Source: Enterobacter sp. SA187 (lineage in GTDB: Bacteria > Pseudomonadota > Gammaproteobacteria > Enterobacterales > Enterobacteriaceae). Taken from it: a stretch of 64,000 bases of DNA. This document shows positions 55,531 to 64,000 of this stretch, piece by piece. The position numbers and the translations under genes were made by a program. How positions within the stretch are numbered: position 1 is the stretch's first letter; each line of letters opens with the position of its first letter. The DNA lies in assembly GCF_001888805.2 (NCBI RefSeq), contig NZ_CP019113.1, positions 2,046,001 through 2,110,000 of the forward strand, given 5' to 3'. Under the pieces are notes generated by a model. It was not told the origin of the DNA, did not search any database, and saw nothing but the letters and a program-made list of their open reading frames with translations.

Positions 55531-55559
55531 AGGCTTTATGAATGTAATTCATAAAGCCT
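55531..55559. terminator. Perfect 13-bp hairpin beyond the pao operon
   Basis: AGGCTTTATGAAT and its exact complement are separated by three bases. The hairpin lies 31 bases past the mocA-like stop. The T-run in the leftward direction is poor, so it may be a terminator or an mRNA-stabilising structure. Confidence 0.55.
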
Positions 55560-55590
55560 GCTTCGGATCTTACAAAGGATGAGTCGGTCG

Positions 55591-56145
55591 TTAAGCATGC
55601 GACAGGTCTATTAACCTTTGCGCCGCCTGTAAGTCTGCCAGGGTATCGATATCGTGGGTGATACCGTAATCCGACAGGAAAATATCTTTAACCTCTCCCC
55701 GTTGTCGTGCGCGTCTCACTATTTCTTTTGCTCCCATATTTCCGGAAAGGGCGCTTAATTCAGCACGGTATTTGTGCCAGAATCCGACCGGATGACCCGG
55801 ATTACGCTGGTAGTGAGGCACCACAATCGAATTTTCTTCGAGCTCCGCGGCGACGCGTTGCAATGATGAAGGCTGAATTAAGGGAAGGTCGGCTGGCAGA
55901 ATTAGCCATCCCGGAGCCTCTGGCGTGGCGTGAATGCCAAGAGAAATAGACTCGCCCATGCCGCGCGTGCCACCTTCAGGGCAGACCAGATGCCATTTCA
56001 GCTTCGCGTTTTCGACGGCTTCCAGCACATGTTCTAAAACCGGCTTGCCGTTAAGCTGTGCGGCTAGTTTATGGGTGCTACCCCCTGAAGTAAGAAAGCG
56101 CTCCCCACGCCCGGCTGCGAGGATCAGGACGACGGGGGCAGGCAT
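55591..56145 (-). CDS. MocA-like molybdenum cofactor cytidylyltransferase
   Basis: A 184-residue nucleotidyltransferase of the MobA/MocA type, with LILAAGRGERF (about 7-17), the GGTRGMGESISLG segment, LPADLPLIQP (the DxP/ADxP metal motif) and HPVGF. MocA makes molybdopterin cytosine dinucleotide, the cofactor form used by PaoABC. The gene overlaps paoD by 22 bases at the end of the operon. E. coli paoABCD lacks a dedicated copy and uses mocA elsewhere. It is likely a pathway-specific cofactor enzyme. Confidence 0.82.
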   Translation of the reverse strand: MPAPVVLILAAGRGERFLTSGGSTHKLAAQLNGKPVLEHVLEAVENAKLKWHLVCPEGGTRGMGESISLGIHATPEAPGWLILPADLPLIQPSSLQRVAAELEENSIVVPHYQRNPGHPVGFWHKYRAELSALSGNMGAKEIVRRARQRGEVKDIFLSDYGITHDIDTLADLQAAQRLIDLSHA

Positions 56146-57080
56146 GAATCCTCCTTCTGATGGAGACGTACAGAGGCGATCTCTGCCAGCACGGAGAGTG
56201 CCAGAGTATGCGCATCCCGGGCTTTTGGGAATATCCCGACAGGCGCTCTGATTCGCTCTGTCTCCTCCTTACACCACCCCAGCTCGTGGAGCTTTTGCAG
56301 ACGCAAAGTGTGCGTTCGAAAACTGCCCAACGCGCCGAGATAAAAGGGTTTTGCCTCGCGCGCGGCCTGCAGTACTGGCAGCTCCCGGTTGAGATCATGG
56401 CATAGCAAAACTACCGCCGTGTCAGTATCTATCTTAGCGCTGGCTGAGGCCGGAAAACGGTCAAAGATATGGCTGTCATAGCCAGTTGCCGCCGCAAGGC
56501 AGGCGGTTGCCTGTGCTTCAAGAGAACTTCCGTAAATCATCAGCCTTACGCAAGGCCTGAACCCTACCTCAAAGCCATTGAGATTCCAGCCCGTTCGGGT
56601 TTGCGCGGGCAGGCACACCAGCGATTGTGCTTGCGGATCGTAGCGCAGCCCCGCCGGTTTTCTTTGTTCCAGACGGTTCAGCACGGCAAGAAGGGGCCGT
56701 GGTGAGCGCAGTTTATGGAGCGTCAGAGTGATCCCGCCACCGCAGGGCAGAATAATGTCGAACCATGGCGAACCCTCTCCGTAGCGAATGTCGCGATCGC
56801 GGCCTGAGACCATCACCTCCAGTGCTTCAAAAGCAGTGGCGGCTTCCACGCAACCGCCGGAGACAAAACCGCAGTAGCGGCCATCTTCGCGCACCACCAT
56901 CTGCGCCCCGAGTGGTCGCGCCGCGCCGCCGCGTATCTCAACCAGCGTCACTAACACCGCCGCTTTACCGGCCATCAGCGCTTCCACCGCAAAACGCAGA
57001 ATGGTCACGGGGTCATCGGTAAGAAACGCCAGTTCCGGCTTATGCAAGCGCTCGTCTATATCAAAAAGCGAGTATGACAT
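56124..57080 (-). CDS. paoD: Molybdenum cofactor insertion chaperone PaoD (XdhC family)
   Basis: PaoD binds molybdopterin cytosine dinucleotide and inserts it into PaoC. The 318-residue protein has an N-terminal XdhC/CoxI domain (AVLVTLVEIRGGAARPLGAQMVV...GFVSGGCVE, about 40-80) and a C-terminal Rossmann-like domain (KPFYLGALGSFRTHTLR). E. coli PaoD has the same length. It lies nine bases after paoC. Confidence 0.93.
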   Translation of the reverse strand: MSYSLFDIDERLHKPELAFLTDDPVTILRFAVEALMAGKAAVLVTLVEIRGGAARPLGAQMVVREDGRYCGFVSGGCVEAATAFEALEVMVSGRDRDIRYGEGSPWFDIILPCGGGITLTLHKLRSPRPLLAVLNRLEQRKPAGLRYDPQAQSLVCLPAQTRTGWNLNGFEVGFRPCVRLMIYGSSLEAQATACLAAATGYDSHIFDRFPASASAKIDTDTAVVLLCHDLNRELPVLQAAREAKPFYLGALGSFRTHTLRLQKLHELGWCKEETERIRAPVGIFPKARDAHTLALSVLAEIASVRLHQKEDSCLPPSS

Positions 57081-57089
57081 TGCTCCTCC

Positions 57090-59288
57090 TTAAACCACAT
57101 CCGGCAGCTTATCGAGCAGCTTATCCAGGGTGATGGGGTAATCCCGTACCCGGACACCAGTGGCGTTGTAAACCGCATTGGCGATAGCCGCGCCCACGCC
57201 GCACAGGCCGAGCTCACCCACGCCTTTGGCTTTCATCGGGGAGGAAATGGGGTCGGTATCATCCAGGAAAATGACCTCCTGTAACGGAATATCCGCATGG
57301 ACCGGCACCTCATATCCCGCCATATCGTGATTAACGAAGTATCCCAGACGAGTATCCACGGCCAGCTCCTCCATCAGTGCCGCGCCCATACCCATGGTCA
57401 TTGCGCCAATGACCTGACTGCGGGCGGTTTTAGGATTCAGAATGCGCCCTGCGGCACACACCGCAAGCATGCGATGAACACGGATCTCGCCCGTTGCGCT
57501 GTGCACACCGACTTCAACAAAATGTCCGGCAAAGGTCGACTGCTGGTACTTCTCGCTGAGCGTCCCGAATTCAATACTCTCTTCTGCTGTCAGCCTGCCG
57601 CCAGACGTAGCCTCACGCAGCGCAGCGCTGCGCGTACCGCTGATAATTTTGCCGTCGGTAAACTGCGACTGCTCAGGATCAAACCCGACGGCTGAGGCAA
57701 TCATCTCACGAAGCTTCACGCAGGCGGCGTACACGCCGGAGGTGGAGGTATTCGCGCCCCATTGCCCGCCAGACCCCGCAGAAACCGGGAAACTGGAATC
57801 ACCGAGGTGAACAGTAACCTGCTCCAGCGGTACACCAAGCATTTCCGCCGCCGTCTGGGCCAGAATGGTGTAGCTACCGGTGCCAATGTCGGTCATGTCC
57901 GTTTCCACGATAACGGTGCCGTTTTGCTCGAGGTGAACCCGCGCGCCGGATTTTTCGAGCAGATTATTGCGAAAGCCCGCCGCGACGCCGACACCGATCA
58001 GCCACTCACCATCGCGCACCTGCCCGGGTGTGGCATTGCGCTGCTTCCAGCCAAATTTATCCGCCCCGGTGCGTAAGCACTCGATAAGCTGACGGCGCGA
58101 GAAGCGGCGTGTCGGATTGGCGGGATCAACCTGAGTGTCATTCAGAATGCGAAACTCGACAGGATCGATGCCTGCTTTTTCCGCCAGTTCATCTATCGCG
58201 ATTTCGAGTGCCATTAATCCGGGGGCTTCGCCGGGTGCACGCATGGCGTTCCCTTCCGGCAAATCGAGCGTGGCGAGCCGCAGGCCGGTATGACGATTCG
58301 CCCCCGCGTAGAGAAATTCGCTTTGCTGCACCGCCGTTTCCGGCGTGCCGCCGGGCAGATTGCCAGACCAGCTTTCATGGGAGATAGCGGTGATTTTTCC
58401 GCTTTGGTCGGCACCGATACGCAGGTGCTGAAGGGTCGCGGGACGGTGAGTGGTGTTATTGGGAATGACGGGGCGGGGGAGCATCACTTTAACCGGGCGT
58501 TTTACCGCACGGGCGGCGAGGGCCGCCAGCAGCGCATCGCTTCTCAGGAACAGCTTGCCGCCAAACCCACCGCCGATGTACGGGGAGATAATTCGCACAT
58601 TCTCCACGGGCACTTTCAGCGTTTTCGCCAGATCGGTGCGGCACCAGTCAATCATCTGGTTTGAGGTCCATACTATGACCTTATTGCCCTCCCAGATGGC
58701 CATCGAGGCGTGCGGCTCCATCGCCATATGGCTCTGATCCGGGGTGGTGTAGGTGGCATCAATTCTCACCGCTGCGGAGGAGAACGCGCCGTCAAAGTCA
58801 CCGACGTTCTTGTCAGGCGTATCTTCCGGTGGCTGACTGACAGTCGGTTTCTCATCCGCAAGAGAATAAGCCCCTCTTTCGCGGCGATAGTGCCCCTGTA
58901 CCAGCGAGGCCGCCGCCCGCGCCTGTTCGAATGTTTCTGCCACCACCAGAGCAATGGCCTGATGGTAATGCTCAATCGTGGGGCCGCCCAGCAGTCTGGC
59001 GGTGTTTTTGTCCCCTTTGCCGAGTGCCCCGGCGTTATCGGCGGTGATGACTGCCAGCACGCCTGGCGCTTTTTGCGCGGCGTCTATATCAAGGGCGGTA
59101 AGCCGGCCTTTAGCAATGGCGGAACCGACGATATAGCCATAGGCGGCGTTGGGCGCTATTTCGTGCCATTCGTAGGCGTAACGTGCCGTACCGGTCGTTT
59201 TCAGCGCGCCATCGATGCGGTCATGAGGACGACCGATAACCTTCAACTGATCAATCGGGTTTTCCCCGGCAGGTTTATCAAATTTCAT
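57090..59288 (-). CDS. paoC: Aldehyde oxidoreductase molybdenum-binding subunit PaoC
   Basis: PaoC is the large catalytic subunit of the periplasmic aldehyde oxidoreductase, which oxidises aromatic and other aldehydes to acids. The 732-residue xanthine-oxidase-family protein has the conserved moco segments GGGFGGKLFLR (about 237-247), GSGGQWGANTSTSG and the C-terminal GVGELGLCGVGAAIANAV with the catalytic Glu. It has no signal of its own and is carried out by PaoA. It overlaps paoB by four bases. Length equals E. coli. Confidence 0.95.
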   Translation of the reverse strand: MKFDKPAGENPIDQLKVIGRPHDRIDGALKTTGTARYAYEWHEIAPNAAYGYIVGSAIAKGRLTALDIDAAQKAPGVLAVITADNAGALGKGDKNTARLLGGPTIEHYHQAIALVVAETFEQARAAASLVQGHYRRERGAYSLADEKPTVSQPPEDTPDKNVGDFDGAFSSAAVRIDATYTTPDQSHMAMEPHASMAIWEGNKVIVWTSNQMIDWCRTDLAKTLKVPVENVRIISPYIGGGFGGKLFLRSDALLAALAARAVKRPVKVMLPRPVIPNNTTHRPATLQHLRIGADQSGKITAISHESWSGNLPGGTPETAVQQSEFLYAGANRHTGLRLATLDLPEGNAMRAPGEAPGLMALEIAIDELAEKAGIDPVEFRILNDTQVDPANPTRRFSRRQLIECLRTGADKFGWKQRNATPGQVRDGEWLIGVGVAAGFRNNLLEKSGARVHLEQNGTVIVETDMTDIGTGSYTILAQTAAEMLGVPLEQVTVHLGDSSFPVSAGSGGQWGANTSTSGVYAACVKLREMIASAVGFDPEQSQFTDGKIISGTRSAALREATSGGRLTAEESIEFGTLSEKYQQSTFAGHFVEVGVHSATGEIRVHRMLAVCAAGRILNPKTARSQVIGAMTMGMGAALMEELAVDTRLGYFVNHDMAGYEVPVHADIPLQEVIFLDDTDPISSPMKAKGVGELGLCGVGAAIANAVYNATGVRVRDYPITLDKLLDKLPDVV

Positions 59289-60241
59289 GCCTGAGCCCTC
59301 GCTTCTGTCATTACGGAGGCAAGCGTTCGCTTCGCCAGCAGGAGTTTGAAGGTGTTTTCAGCGGTGGGATGTGCGCTGGCAAACAGCGTGTCATACACGG
59401 CCTGCGCCCCGAGGGGCATTTGCGCGTCCGCAGCCTCAACGCGCCAGGGCTTATGCGCCACTCCGCCCAGCGCGACGCGTCCACTGCCGTCTGGCTGGAT
59501 GATTGCCGCGACTGACACCAGAGCAAAAGCGTAGGAGGCGCGATCGCGCACCTTGCGGTAGAAATGTGCCCCGCCGACAGGCGGTGGCAACGTTACCGCG
59601 ACGATAAGCTCGCCGGGTAGCAGAGCGGTTTCAATATGAGGTGTTTTCTCCGGCGGCCGATAAAAATCAGCCAGCGCGATACTGCGCGCCTTTCCATCCG
59701 GTGTGATGGTTTCCACCACCGCATCCAGCAACCGCATCGCGACCGCCATATCGCTCGGATGAGTGGCAATGCAGGCTTCGCTTATGCCCACTACGGCGTG
59801 CTGACGGCTAAAGCCTTCAAGCGCCGAGCAGCCGCTGCCGGGCAGGCGTTTATTGCAGGGCTGATTGGTATCGTAAAAGTAGGGGCAGCGCGTGCGCTGA
59901 AGCAGATTACCTGCGGTGGTAGCCTGGTTACGTAACTGGCCGGAAGCGCCAGCGAGAAGGGCGCGGGAGAGTACGGCATAATGCTGCCGCACGTGCTGGT
60001 GGGCTGCCAAATCGGTGTTCCGCACTAATGCGCCGATGCGCAGGCCGCCCGCGTCGGTTGCCTCAATCTTATCCAGCCCCAGCCCGTTTACATCGATAAG
60101 ATGGGTAGGTGTTTCAATTTCCAGCTTCATCAGGTCCAGCAGATTGGTGCCACCCGCGATAAATTTTGCGCCGGGAACACGCTGAGCGCTGAGCGCCGCC
60201 TCAGCCGGGGTATTCACTCGTTCATAGGTAAATGCCTTCAT
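59285..60241 (-). CDS. paoB: Aldehyde oxidoreductase FAD-binding subunit PaoB
   Basis: PaoB carries FAD and, unusually for the family, a [4Fe-4S] cluster. The 318-residue protein has the FAD-binding FIAGGTNLLDLMKLE (about 28-42) and ATTAGNLLQRTRCPYF. The cysteine-containing insertion RCPYFYDTNQPCNKR...GSGCSALEG holds the extra cluster in E. coli PaoB. It overlaps both neighbours by four bases. Confidence 0.94.
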   Translation of the reverse strand: MKAFTYERVNTPAEAALSAQRVPGAKFIAGGTNLLDLMKLEIETPTHLIDVNGLGLDKIEATDAGGLRIGALVRNTDLAAHQHVRQHYAVLSRALLAGASGQLRNQATTAGNLLQRTRCPYFYDTNQPCNKRLPGSGCSALEGFSRQHAVVGISEACIATHPSDMAVAMRLLDAVVETITPDGKARSIALADFYRPPEKTPHIETALLPGELIVAVTLPPPVGGAHFYRKVRDRASYAFALVSVAAIIQPDGSGRVALGGVAHKPWRVEAADAQMPLGAQAVYDTLFASAHPTAENTFKLLLAKRTLASVMTEARAQA

Positions 60242-60927
60242 GATTTTACCTCCCCCGCAGCGTCTTCGATGGCAGCAAGGATGTTGGCGTACGCGCCACA
60301 GCGACAGAGGTTGCCGCTCATACGTTCACGGATCTCATCGGCTGTCATTTCAGGCGGGGAAACCAGGTCGCGGGTGACGTGGCTTGGAATGCCGTCCTTA
60401 ATCTCTTTCAGCACTGCCACCGATGAGCAAATTTGCCCGGAGGTGCAGTAGCCGCACTGAAAGCCATCATGCCGGATGAAGGCCACCTGCATGGGATGAA
60501 GATGGTCTGGCGAACCCAGACCTTCAATGGTGGTGATCTCCGACCCCTGATGCATGACTGCAAGCGTCAGGCAGGCATTCAGCCTGCGACCGTTGACCAG
60601 TACGGTACAGGCTCCGCACTGTCCGTGATCGCAACCTTTCTTGGTGCCGGTCAAATGCAGATTTTCCCGCAGCGCGTCCAGCAGCGTGGTCCGGGTATCC
60701 ACCTCCAGCTGCTCGCTTTTACCGTTCACTTTTAATATGAGGGGCATTATTTCAGGGGCCGGAGTTGCAGCCGGAACGCTGGCTGCAAGCGTTGAATGAG
60801 GATAAACGACAGCTGTTGCCGCCGTCGCGGCACTGACTTTGATTAGGTCGCGACGGGTCAGACTCAAATCGTGCGGTTCATGATTGCCAACCCGATTATC
60901 TTCGGGGTATTCGCCGTGGTTGCTCAT
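60238..60927 (-). CDS. paoA: Aldehyde oxidoreductase iron-sulfur subunit PaoA, Tat-exported
   Basis: PaoA carries two [2Fe-2S] clusters. The 229-residue precursor has a twin-arginine signal (LTRRDLIKVSAATAATAVVYPHS, about 23-45) that exports the folded trimer. The plant-type ferredoxin motif GCDHGQCGACTVLVNG and the second cluster motif CGYCTSGQICS...GNLCRCGAY are intact. It is the first gene of paoABCD plus the mocA-like gene. It diverges from the sulfatase maturase across about 260 bases in which I see no further gene. Confidence 0.95.
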   Translation of the reverse strand: MSNHGEYPEDNRVGNHEPHDLSLTRRDLIKVSAATAATAVVYPHSTLAASVPAATPAPEIMPLILKVNGKSEQLEVDTRTTLLDALRENLHLTGTKKGCDHGQCGACTVLVNGRRLNACLTLAVMHQGSEITTIEGLGSPDHLHPMQVAFIRHDGFQCGYCTSGQICSSVAVLKEIKDGIPSHVTRDLVSPPEMTADEIRERMSGNLCRCGAYANILAAIEDAAGEVKS

Positions 60928-61189
60928 GCCAGGCCTCCGGTATGCAAAAGGGGAAATAAGAGTGCGTTGCGAGAATGCTGTTCGTTTTTTTAAACGTTAA
61001 GCATAGTCGGCGAGAGCAAAAAGAATATTCTTAAAACGCGAATGCCGTTATGTGTGGCCTGCATAGCAGAAACGCATCATCAGCCTTAAAAAAGCTATTT
61101 TTGTACAACAAAGTTACGCCGTCTGTGTCGGGATAATAAGTAGCCATTAAATCGCTTTGTATGGAACCTTTCCCGACAGGAATGTGGAT

Positions 61190-62431
61190 ATGTTAAAAAA
61201 TACTCAGACACGTGCGTTTCATGTTATGGCAAAACCGTCTGGTTCTGTCTGTAATCTTAATTGCAGTTACTGCTTTTATCTTGAAAAGGAAGTTTACTAT
61301 CAACAACATAATATAATGAGCGATAACGTTCTTGAGACGTATGTGCGAAGTTATATTGAATCGACGTATCCTGAAGATGAAGTCGCCTTTACCTGGCAGG
61401 GCGGAGAGCCTGCGTTAGCCGGGCTTGAATTTTATCAAAAAGCGGTCTCGCTACAGGATAAATACGGGGCCGGTCGGAAAATATCTAACAGTTTTCAGAC
61501 CAACGGGATTTTACTAAACGATGCGTGGTGTCAGTTTTTTTCTGATAACGATTTTTTGATTGGCCTTTCGCTGGATGGTCCGGCAGCGATCCACGATAAG
61601 TATCGTCTTACTAAAAGCGGTAAACCCACCCATCATCGGGTTATGCGGGCGCTCGCCCTGCTGCAAAAGTACAAGGTAAAATACAACGTACTGACATGCG
61701 TAAATCGCCATAGCGCTCAGTACCCGCTGGAGATTTATCATTTTTTGCGTGACGCCGGGGTAGAGTTTATTCAGTTTATCCCGGTCGTGGAACGACTGGC
61801 GGATGATGACGCCCTGCAAGCCGGGCTAAAATTACATGCTCCCGGCGGGGATGGAAGCCGCGTGACGCCCTGGACGGTATTGCCTGCCGATTATGGTCAT
61901 TTTCTTGTTAACGTATTCGAAGAGTGGCGTAAGCGGGATGTCGGCAGCATTTTTGTCATGAATATCGAATGGGCGTTTGCCCGCTTTATCAATGCCCCCG
62001 GCGCGGTGTGCCACCATCAGCCCACTTGCGGGCGCTCGGTTATTGTTGAGCACAACGGCGATATTTATACCTGCGACCACTATGTCTATCCGCAACACCG
62101 GTTAGGCAATATTATGGGGGCAACCCTGGCGGAGATGATCGATTCAGCGGGCCAGGTAAAATTTGGTACTGATAAATATAACTCGCTGCCACGCCAGTGC
62201 CGTCAATGCAGGGTGTTACAGGCCTGTCAGGGGGGGTGCCCGAAGCATCGCTTTATGCGCAGCAAAGAAGGCGAACCCGGACTCAATTATTTATGCGAGG
62301 GCTTTCAGCTTTATTTTAATCATTTGCCGCGCTGGTTAAAGGCGATGACCGATCTTATCGCCAGTGGTCGGCCAGTGAGCGATATAATGCATGCGGATCT
62401 CATTCACATTAACAGCGCATCAAAGAAATGA
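61190..62431 (+). CDS. Anaerobic sulfatase-maturating enzyme (radical SAM)
   Basis: The 413-residue radical SAM protein converts an active-site Ser or Cys of sulfatases to formylglycine. The radical SAM motif is CNLNCSYC (Cys21, Cys25, Cys28). The C-terminal SPASM domain has further clusters (CHHQPTCGRSVIVEHNGDIYTC and CRQCRVLQACQGGC). I start at the ATG at 61190, eight bases after an aggA ribosome site; a TTG eleven codons upstream is less likely. The convergent neighbour is a serine-type sulfatase, its obvious substrate. It resembles AslB/AtsB. Confidence 0.92.
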   Translation: MLKNTQTRAFHVMAKPSGSVCNLNCSYCFYLEKEVYYQQHNIMSDNVLETYVRSYIESTYPEDEVAFTWQGGEPALAGLEFYQKAVSLQDKYGAGRKISNSFQTNGILLNDAWCQFFSDNDFLIGLSLDGPAAIHDKYRLTKSGKPTHHRVMRALALLQKYKVKYNVLTCVNRHSAQYPLEIYHFLRDAGVEFIQFIPVVERLADDDALQAGLKLHAPGGDGSRVTPWTVLPADYGHFLVNVFEEWRKRDVGSIFVMNIEWAFARFINAPGAVCHHQPTCGRSVIVEHNGDIYTCDHYVYPQHRLGNIMGATLAEMIDSAGQVKFGTDKYNSLPRQCRQCRVLQACQGGCPKHRFMRSKEGEPGLNYLCEGFQLYFNHLPRWLKAMTDLIASGRPVSDIMHADLIHINSASKK

Positions 62432-62438
62432 AAATAAA

Positions 62439-62466
62439 AAACGGCCATACCAGATGGCCGTTTTGC
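62439..62466. terminator. Bidirectional terminator between maturase and sulfatase
   Basis: AAACGGCCAT / ATGGCCGTTTT forms a hairpin flanked by an A-run and a short T-run in the gap between the convergent genes. Confidence 0.85.
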
Positions 62467-62473
62467 GCAAAGC

Positions 62474-64000
62474 TTACAAATGAATCTGTACTGAAGGCGG
62501 GTACTTATTGAGGATGTTGTTATAGTTTTTGATTTCTTCCTGCAGGATTATCCCGACAGGAATATGGCGAATGCCAATACTCTCATCTTCCTGTGGATTG
62601 GTATACAGATTAAAGATCATTGATCCCGCTGTCTTACTGATAGATCCTGTAAACCCTCCCTGATAGCCTTTACTGGTGAAAGCATAAGGTTGCTGGATCA
62701 GCGTATGGTATTTAAATTCATCAACCCGTACGGCGGAAAGCTGACCGTTTAAGAAGTAATGCTCAGCCCGACGATTAGATTGCCCTGTATTTCCAACAAA
62801 CCAGGATGCCTGATTAACCCCATCGATAAAGGTACTTTTGGGAACCAGTTTCGCAAGTTCAGCGCCCGATTTTCCCGCCAGGGCAAGGCTGGTGGGGAAG
62901 ATATCAGTCAGATCAAATAAGCCATCTGATTTGCGGGGCTGTATCATGCCTTTCCAGTAAACAAAAGTGGGAACACGGACGCCGCCTTCCCATGTCGATC
63001 CTTTTGATCCGCGGAAGGGTGTCCGACCATAGGGGGCGACTTCGGCTTCCGGGCCATTATCAGAAGTAAAGACAATCAGTGTATTATCCAGTTGGTTGGT
63101 TTCTTCCAGTGACTTGTAGAGTCGGTTAAAGACATCGTTCATTTCAACCATACAGTCGCTAAATGACGTTTTTGCCGGAGAACGACCGGCGTAGTACGCA
63201 TTCGGGTAATTATCGAAATGGCAGCCGCGGGTGCCGTAGTAAAGAAAGAAAGGCTTATCGCTCTTCTGCATCGTACGGATAAAATCTGCACCATACTGCG
63301 ACCAGCGTTGATCTAAATCTTCCATATATTTGGGAGTGATCTCCGCAACTTCATTAAATGTTCCGCTACGCGTCGCATGAATATCGCTCTTATTAAACGG
63401 CAGATTTTTTATATATTCCTGGCGGGAGGGGCTAAGGGCTATCTCTGGGTTAACATTGGCGTCCCGCCATTCTGTATACATATCTGAAACGGAGAGGAAG
63501 CCACGGAAATCATCGAAGCCAACGTTCTGAGGTTGAGACTCTTTATTTTCTCCTATATGCCATTTACCAATAGCCTGAGTGACATAGCCTTGATCGTGTA
63601 GCAGCTGGGGTAATGTGGTGAAGCCTTGTAATCCTCCTTTCTGACCGTACATAGGGGGCACCAGAATGCCATGGTGGGCTGAGTATTGCCCGGTCATGAT
63701 AGAGGCTCTTGTCGGCGATGAGCTGGGCTGCGAATAAGCGGATGTTAAAATAAGCCCCTGTTCCGCGACCCTGTCTATATCCGGCGTCGGGTTACCTACT
63801 GCCACGCCGCCACCATTAAAACCGACATCCATCCAGCCTACATCATCCATGATAAAAACCAGAATATTAGGTTTTTTACCCGTTTTCTTTTCTAATTCTG
63901 CAAGTTTTTGTGCCGTTTCCTTTTCCTGCCCGGCGTTATAGATCACCGGCATCATATTATCGGCCAGAGTAGTGGTTTTAGTGACCATATACTGCCCGGG
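62474..64000 (-). CDS. Serine-type sulfatase, 5' end outside window
   Basis: At least 508 residues are visible. The frame is open to the window edge, so the ATG at 63988 may not be the true start; a signal peptide is expected upstream, as the maturase system serves periplasmic sulfatases. The alkaline-phosphatase-fold features are NILVFIMDDVGW (metal Asp pair) and the formylglycine motif SSPTR (Ser90 counted from the ATG at 63988). TSDNGPEAEVAPYGRTPFRGSKGSTWEGGVRVP is split around the second metal site. Ser instead of Cys implies dependence on the anaerobic maturase next door. It resembles arylsulfatases of the AslA/AtsA group; the sulfate ester is unknown. Confidence 0.88.
   Translation of the reverse strand, partial: PGQYMVTKTTTLADNMMPVIYNAGQEKETAQKLAELEKKTGKKPNILVFIMDDVGWMDVGFNGGGVAVGNPTPDIDRVAEQGLILTSAYSQPSSSPTRASIMTGQYSAHHGILVPPMYGQKGGLQGFTTLPQLLHDQGYVTQAIGKWHIGENKESQPQNVGFDDFRGFLSVSDMYTEWRDANVNPEIALSPSRQEYIKNLPFNKSDIHATRSGTFNEVAEITPKYMEDLDQRWSQYGADFIRTMQKSDKPFFLYYGTRGCHFDNYPNAYYAGRSPAKTSFSDCMVEMNDVFNRLYKSLEETNQLDNTLIVFTSDNGPEAEVAPYGRTPFRGSKGSTWEGGVRVPTFVYWKGMIQPRKSDGLFDLTDIFPTSLALAGKSGAELAKLVPKSTFIDGVNQASWFVGNTGQSNRRAEHYFLNGQLSAVRVDEFKYHTLIQQPYAFTSKGYQGGFTGSISKTAGSMIFNLYTNPQEDESIGIRHIPVGIILQEEIKNYNNILNKYPPSVQIHL

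Larger units (their letters stand above)
55007..55590. other. Right island junction region
   Basis: No intact gene is seen in these 584 bases. The stretch holds the presumed promoter of the three-gene operon, two arm-type repeats, the degenerate thrW copy, a tail of a second integrase gene and two hairpins. Each is listed separately. Confidence 0.6.

Overview
The window comes from the chromosome of an enterobacterium close to Escherichia, Citrobacter and Enterobacter. Almost every backbone gene can be recognised by sequence, and the order follows the E. coli K-12 stretch from yaeQ through rrnH and dnaQ to proBA-thrW. It is not E. coli itself: nlpE, dkgB, ivy and the yafNOP block are absent from their usual places, and the rrn spacer carries tRNA-Glu instead of tRNA-Ile/Ala. 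The exact genus cannot be fixed by reading alone.

Layout. 1-7.4 kb: yaeQ-arfB, proS, trmO-rcsF, the methionine importer metNIQ and gmhB. 7.5-13.0 kb: a complete rRNA operon (16S, tRNA-Glu, 23S, 5S, tRNA-Asp). 13.1-28.6 kb: a large accessory operon on the minus strand. 28.9-51.1 kb: conserved backbone (yafC, yafD, yafE, mltD, gloB, yafS, rnhA, dnaQ, aspV, yafV, fadE, gmhA, yafJ, yafK/dpaA, dinB, pepD, gpt, frsA, crl, phoE, proB, proA). 51.2-55.4 kb: a small AT-rich island in thrW. 55.6-60.9 kb: a paoABCD-type periplasmic molybdenum oxidoreductase operon with an extra MocA-like gene. 61.2-64.0 kb: an anaerobic sulfatase maturase and a serine-type sulfatase that runs off the window.

The most interesting system is the 13.1-28.6 kb operon. 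It lies between the rrn terminator and yafC, where E. coli has dkgB. Transcription order is: acyl-CoA ligase/HMG-CoA-reductase fusion, diiron-like protein, C-C-A-T nonribosomal peptide synthetase with a lysine-like specificity code, thioesterase, ATP-grasp ligase, LolD/MacB-like ATPase, FtsX-like permease, LolA-like periplasmic protein, predicted outer-membrane barrel and MFS transporter. Most junctions are 4-base ATGA overlaps. I infer a pathway that builds a small lipophilic or aminoacylated product and delivers it through the envelope to the outer membrane. I know of no characterised pathway with this set. A strong sigma70-type promoter overlapped by a near-palindromic operator candidate precedes it.

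The second system is the thrW island. It has a dead P4-type integrase, a degenerate copy of the tRNA 3' end at the far border, and a three-gene AT-rich operon: an unknown soluble protein, a four-helix membrane protein and a DUF2971 protein. This looks like an uncharacterised anti-phage or toxin module. A 3' fragment of a second, unrelated integrase lies just beyond the border, so thrW appears to have been used more than once.
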